From NCBI GenBank assembly GCA_947169005.1, contig CAMVOG010000093.1, positions 1 to 8,270 on the forward strand: 8,270 bases of DNA, given 5' to 3'. The notes beneath the pieces are model-generated. The model did not search any database and was not told the origin of the DNA. It saw only the letters and a list, made by a program, of their open reading frames with translations. Position 1 is the first letter of the stretch. The number at the start of each line of letters is the position of its first letter. This DNA comes from an uncultured Clostridia bacterium. Its GTDB lineage: Bacteria; Bacillota; Clostridia; Oscillospirales; Oscillospiraceae. This document shows positions 5,515 through 8,270 of this stretch, in pieces. Position numbers and translations under genes: made by a program.

Positions 5515-7029
5515 ATGGACGAGAGAGAACAGGAACGCATCAAACGCCGCTATGAGACGATCAAAAACCGGTATCATACCTATCCGGAGCTTTCCGACGC
5601 TATCGACGCTCTAAAAGGGGACCGGGACCAGACCTCCCTGCGGGTGGAGCTTTGTGACGATCACCTGTCCGCGCTCTGCAAGGGCCTCGTCCGCTATCCG
5701 GAAAAGGAAGATGCAGCCTATGCGGACATGAAGCAGCTTTTCGTGCGGAATGTGCGCCTGCTTCCCCGGGAGACCTATCTCTATTTTCATGCGGTAGCGG
5801 ACTATTATGAGGGTGAGTTCGACGCAGCCCTCAGTCTGCTGAAGCGGGACGCGGAGCTGCGCTGGCAGGATTCCGCAGAGCCGATCAATGAAGGTGTCTT
5901 TGTGGAATATTACATGGACCCCTTCAAGCAGGCGTTTCCCGGATTCTGGCCAGGCTTGACGGCCCTGCTGCAACAGCTCAACTGTGCCCCGGAGGTTTTG
6001 GCACTCGCTGCGTGTCTTGGAGAGTATTATCAATGCACTTCTGCCGAGGAGACCACAGAGCTGCTGGCTTCCTTTGCCGCCGCCCATCCTGGCCTCTCCT
6101 TGCCGAAAGAGCTGCTGGGTCTCAGCTATGTGGAGCTGAAAAAATGGCATGGGGCCATAGCCTGCTTCTCTCAGGCAAGGGGAAAAAACGTGTTCCTCTA
6201 CAGTGACGACCTGTCCTTTTATACGGCCTGGTGTTATGGCAAGCTGAGGCAGTATCGAAAGGAAGAAGAATGGTACAGAAAGTGCCTGGAGGATGAGCCA
6301 CAAGGTGGAATGGCTCTGAATAATCTGGGCTACAGCCTCTATAAGCAGCGACGCTATGAAGAAGCCCTGGAGATATTTGAGCAATGCCTGAAAAAGGAGA
6401 TAGACCTGCCTTGGGCGGCCAATAACGCCGTGCGCACGCTGTTGGCCCTAGGCCGCGGGCAGGACGCCAGAGAGCTGATCGCTCACAGTTCCTGCACCGT
6501 TTCCGCCGATCTGCGCAGAAAAGCGGAGCAGGCCCCGGCGAAGGACCGCCCGGCACGGCCCCTTGCCCCGGAGCCGGAAGAGGAAACGGAGCAGGCCCCC
6601 ATGCAGGATCGTGGGCTGCCGCCCGCCGCCTTTTCCTCGGAAAAGGCCCTGGAAAACGAGCTGCTGGCCCAGCTTGAGGCGGGGCAGTGGGTCTTTGGCT
6701 TCCCTTTGAAGGTCTACGAGCGGGAGGACGATTTCTACGGCCAGCAATACCGCATTGATGGCGGCAAGGGCATCATCGACCTGCTCTGCGAGGATGAGGA
6801 GGGTGATCTGTACGTCGTCGAGCTGAAAAAGGACAGCGCCTACAACGACGTTTATGCCCAGACAAGGCACTATGTGGATTGGGTGCAGAAGAACATGCTG
6901 CCCAAGGGAAAACGGGCCTATGGCGTCATAGTCCTGGGCAGCGCAAGCCCACAGCTGATCGAGCAGGTGCGCGGTGACCCTCAGATCAGGCTCTTTGCAT
7001 ACCAGCTCCACTGCACGGAGTTGAAATAA
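5515..7029 (+). CDS. TPR protein with C-terminal NucS-like (PD-(D/E)XK) nuclease domain
   Basis: A 504-residue cytoplasmic protein. The N-terminal two thirds are helical with TPR-like pairs, clearest at residues about 265-298 (ALNNLGYSLYKQRRYEEALE), with others near 88-115, 197-226 and 233-262. A charged Pro/Glu linker with two EQAP-x-x-DR copies spans about 340-370. The C-terminal domain (about 372-504) matches the NucS/DUF91 nuclease pattern: YRIDGGKGIIDLL with D422, VVELKK with E436 and K438, then YAQTRHYVDWV with Q449. All catalytic-type residues are present. The expected activity is DNA cleavage, with TPRs binding a partner (inferred). GGAAGG (5496-5501) is 13 bases from ATG 5515 but only one base from the alternative ATG at 5503, which would add MVIK; I chose 5515, though spacing is not ideal. 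No partner gene is adjacent. Confidence 0.85.
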   Translation: MDEREQERIKRRYETIKNRYHTYPELSDAIDALKGDRDQTSLRVELCDDHLSALCKGLVRYPEKEDAAYADMKQLFVRNVRLLPRETYLYFHAVADYYEGEFDAALSLLKRDAELRWQDSAEPINEGVFVEYYMDPFKQAFPGFWPGLTALLQQLNCAPEVLALAACLGEYYQCTSAEETTELLASFAAAHPGLSLPKELLGLSYVELKKWHGAIACFSQARGKNVFLYSDDLSFYTAWCYGKLRQYRKEEEWYRKCLEDEPQGGMALNNLGYSLYKQRRYEEALEIFEQCLKKEIDLPWAANNAVRTLLALGRGQDARELIAHSSCTVSADLRRKAEQAPAKDRPARPLAPEPEEETEQAPMQDRGLPPAAFSSEKALENELLAQLEAGQWVFGFPLKVYEREDDFYGQQYRIDGGKGIIDLLCEDEEGDLYVVELKKDSAYNDVYAQTRHYVDWVQKNMLPKGKRAYGVIVLGSASPQLIEQVRGDPQIRLFAYQLHCTELK

Positions 7030-7030
7030 A

Positions 7031-7070
7031 AGAGGGATGGACGAAAGAACAGCTTTCGTCCATCCTTGTT
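7031..7070. terminator. Bidirectional terminator between convergent genes
   Basis: A perfect 13-bp stem pairs 7035-7047 with 7053-7065 around AACAG. On the plus strand TTGTTT follows. On the minus strand the sequence after the stem is CTCTTTTATTTC. It lies right after the nuclease stop codon and about 20 bases beyond the GH36 stop, so it can serve both. Confidence 0.82.
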
Positions 7071-7089
7071 TACTGAGCCCTGAATTCCT

Positions 7090-8270
7090 CTATTCCTCCG
7101 CCTCGATCAGATACAGCCTTGAGGAGAAGTCCTGGAAGAAGCGCACGTTTTCATCGTAGCCCGTGCCGGAGAAGGCCTGCTTCAGCTTCACGCCCGCCGT
7201 CATCAGTGAGGCGCCGGAGGCGGTGCAGTCCTCGCTCTCGCCGGGCATTTTCCGTATCTTGGCGATGGCCCCGTGCAGCAGGGAGTCGGGGCGGACGTGG
7301 AAGGGGGCGATGGTGTTGATGAGCCCGCCGAAGCGCTTGATGTTCACGGGCTGGGCGAAGCTGTAAAAACGGTAACGCCGCTCCGGGTCCAGCCCTGCCG
7401 CGTGAAAAACGTGCAGTTGGGTATTGGGCCGCACCAGCTCCTGCATCAGCATGCCCACGGCCCGCTTTTTGTCCGGCGAGACGCAGCACCATTGGTGCAG
7501 CCCCTCGGTGCTCACCCGGTAGAAGTCCCCGTATTGCAGCACCTCCCGCCACTGCTTGTAGAGGGCGATCTGCTCCCGCAGCTCCTGCCGCTGCTCGCCG
7601 CTCAGGTCCCGCAGGTCATACTCGTAGCCCAGCACCCCGAAGGCCGCCACGTTGAAGCGGGTGGAGGCGGGGGTGGAGCGCAGGGTCTGGTGGTTGGGCA
7701 CGGCGGAAACGTGGGCCCCCACGGTGCCGAGGGGATAGCCGAAGCTGTAGCCCTCCTGGATGTGGAGGCGGGCGTCGGCGTCCGTGTCGTCGCTGCCCCA
7801 GATCTGCGGGAAATAGGAGAGGATGCCCAGGTCAAAGCGGTTGCCGCCGGAGGCACAGCCTTCAAAGAGAATGTGCGGGAAACGGGCGGTAAGCCGCTCC
7901 ATGATGGAATAGAAGCCCAGCATATAGCGGTGGGCCGTCTCACCCTGCCGCTCCGGGGACAAGGAGGGGGAGTACACGTCCGAGAAGGGGCGGTTGTAGT
8001 CCCATTTGACATATCGGATATCGGCGGAGGAGAAGAGCCGGGTCATGCTCTCGGTCACATAGTCCGCCACGGCGGGATTAGCCAGGTCTAGAATGCGCTG
8101 CTTGCGGGCCTCGGAGTGGGGCCTGCCCGGGATCTCCATGGCCCAGTCCGGGTGCCGCTCATAGAGCTTGCTGCGGACGCTGACCATTTCGGGCTCCACC
8201 CACAGGCCGAAGCCCATGCCCATGGCCCCCAGCCGCTGGGCGAGCCCGTCCAGCCCGTGGGGCAGCGTTT
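7090..8270 (-). CDS. GH36 alpha-galactosidase family enzyme, C-terminal part (5' partial)
   Basis: The frame stays open to the window edge: upstream of the first in-window Met (8223) it reads LPHGLDGLAQRLGAMGMGFG, a normal GH36 run-in to GLWVEPEMVS, so the start lies outside. About 392 residues are visible; family members are usually around 700, so the N-terminal beta-sandwich and early barrel are missing. Numbered from base 8268: the nucleophile motif VKWDYNR has Asp90, EGCASGGNRFD with C138 is substrate-binding, WGSDDTDA at 158-164 holds the acid/base Asp, and AHVSAVPNHQT plus FGVLGYEYDL are typical. The C-terminal beta domain ends in RLYLIEAEE. It hydrolyses alpha-galactosides such as raffinose-type sugars in this family; the exact substrate is not decided by sequence. 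No signal peptide can be judged. The stop codon is TAG at 7090-7092. Confidence 0.93.
   Translation of the reverse strand, partial: TLPHGLDGLAQRLGAMGMGFGLWVEPEMVSVRSKLYERHPDWAMEIPGRPHSEARKQRILDLANPAVADYVTESMTRLFSSADIRYVKWDYNRPFSDVYSPSLSPERQGETAHRYMLGFYSIMERLTARFPHILFEGCASGGNRFDLGILSYFPQIWGSDDTDADARLHIQEGYSFGYPLGTVGAHVSAVPNHQTLRSTPASTRFNVAAFGVLGYEYDLRDLSGEQRQELREQIALYKQWREVLQYGDFYRVSTEGLHQWCCVSPDKKRAVGMLMQELVRPNTQLHVFHAAGLDPERRYRFYSFAQPVNIKRFGGLINTIAPFHVRPDSLLHGAIAKIRKMPGESEDCTASGASLMTAGVKLKQAFSGTGYDENVRFFQDFSSRLYLIEAEE

Noticed and set aside
7273..8091. A 272-codon open frame on the plus strand over the GH36 gene
   Set aside because: The minus strand carries unmistakable GH36 motifs over the whole span; the plus frame is a GC-driven shadow with no motif.
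1..8270. CRISPR array, tRNA/rRNA genes, transposase or integrase, known defence operon
   Set aside because: I found no spaced direct repeats of CRISPR type, no RNA gene sequence, no mobile-element protein, and no cluster of adjacent defence-type genes.

Overview
The window is GC-rich, with C or G in most third codon positions. Its genes have Shine-Dalgarno sites (GGAGG, GGGAG, GGAAGG), SigA-type promoters, a lipobox lipoprotein and strong intrinsic terminators. Together these suggest a high-GC Clostridia genome, probably a gut member of the Oscillospiraceae type. That assignment is an inference from style and protein families; there is no rRNA or marker gene here.

Layout, left to right. (1) Positions 1-1584 (+): the 3' part of a large, probably exported protein, with three copies of a 113-115 residue beta-rich module (YfaP/DUF2135-like) and a C-type lectin domain between copies two and three. 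A perfect-stem terminator follows at 1616-1660. (2) Positions 1661-3142 (+): a single-gene unit with a near-consensus promoter, a 473-residue DNA-binding regulator made of two tandem HTH modules plus an unassigned C-terminal domain, and a terminator whose stem begins in the stop codon. (3) Positions 3206-5372 (+): a structured leader, then a 686-residue acidic lipoprotein with a Pro/Glu/Thr-rich stalk. (4) Positions 5373-7029 (+): an intergenic stretch with a GC-rich hairpin and a perfect 16-bp inverted repeat, then a TPR protein fused to a NucS-like PD-(D/E)XK nuclease domain, then a bidirectional terminator. (5) Positions 7090-8270 (-): the C-terminal part of a GH36 alpha-galactosidase-family enzyme, convergent with the nuclease gene and cut by the window edge.

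The genes do not look like one operon. Each complete gene has its own upstream signals or a hairpin at its end. Two products are predicted to be outside the membrane (lectin-repeat protein and lipoprotein). The GH36 enzyme acts on galactosides. The regulator and the TPR-nuclease are cytoplasmic. I see no CRISPR array, transposase, integrase, RNA gene or recognisable multi-gene defence system. The items most worth following up are the TPR-NucS-like fusion, the lectin domain inside a triplicated module, the duplicated HTH regulator, the structured lipoprotein leader, and the 16-bp inverted repeat that contains promoter-like hexamers.
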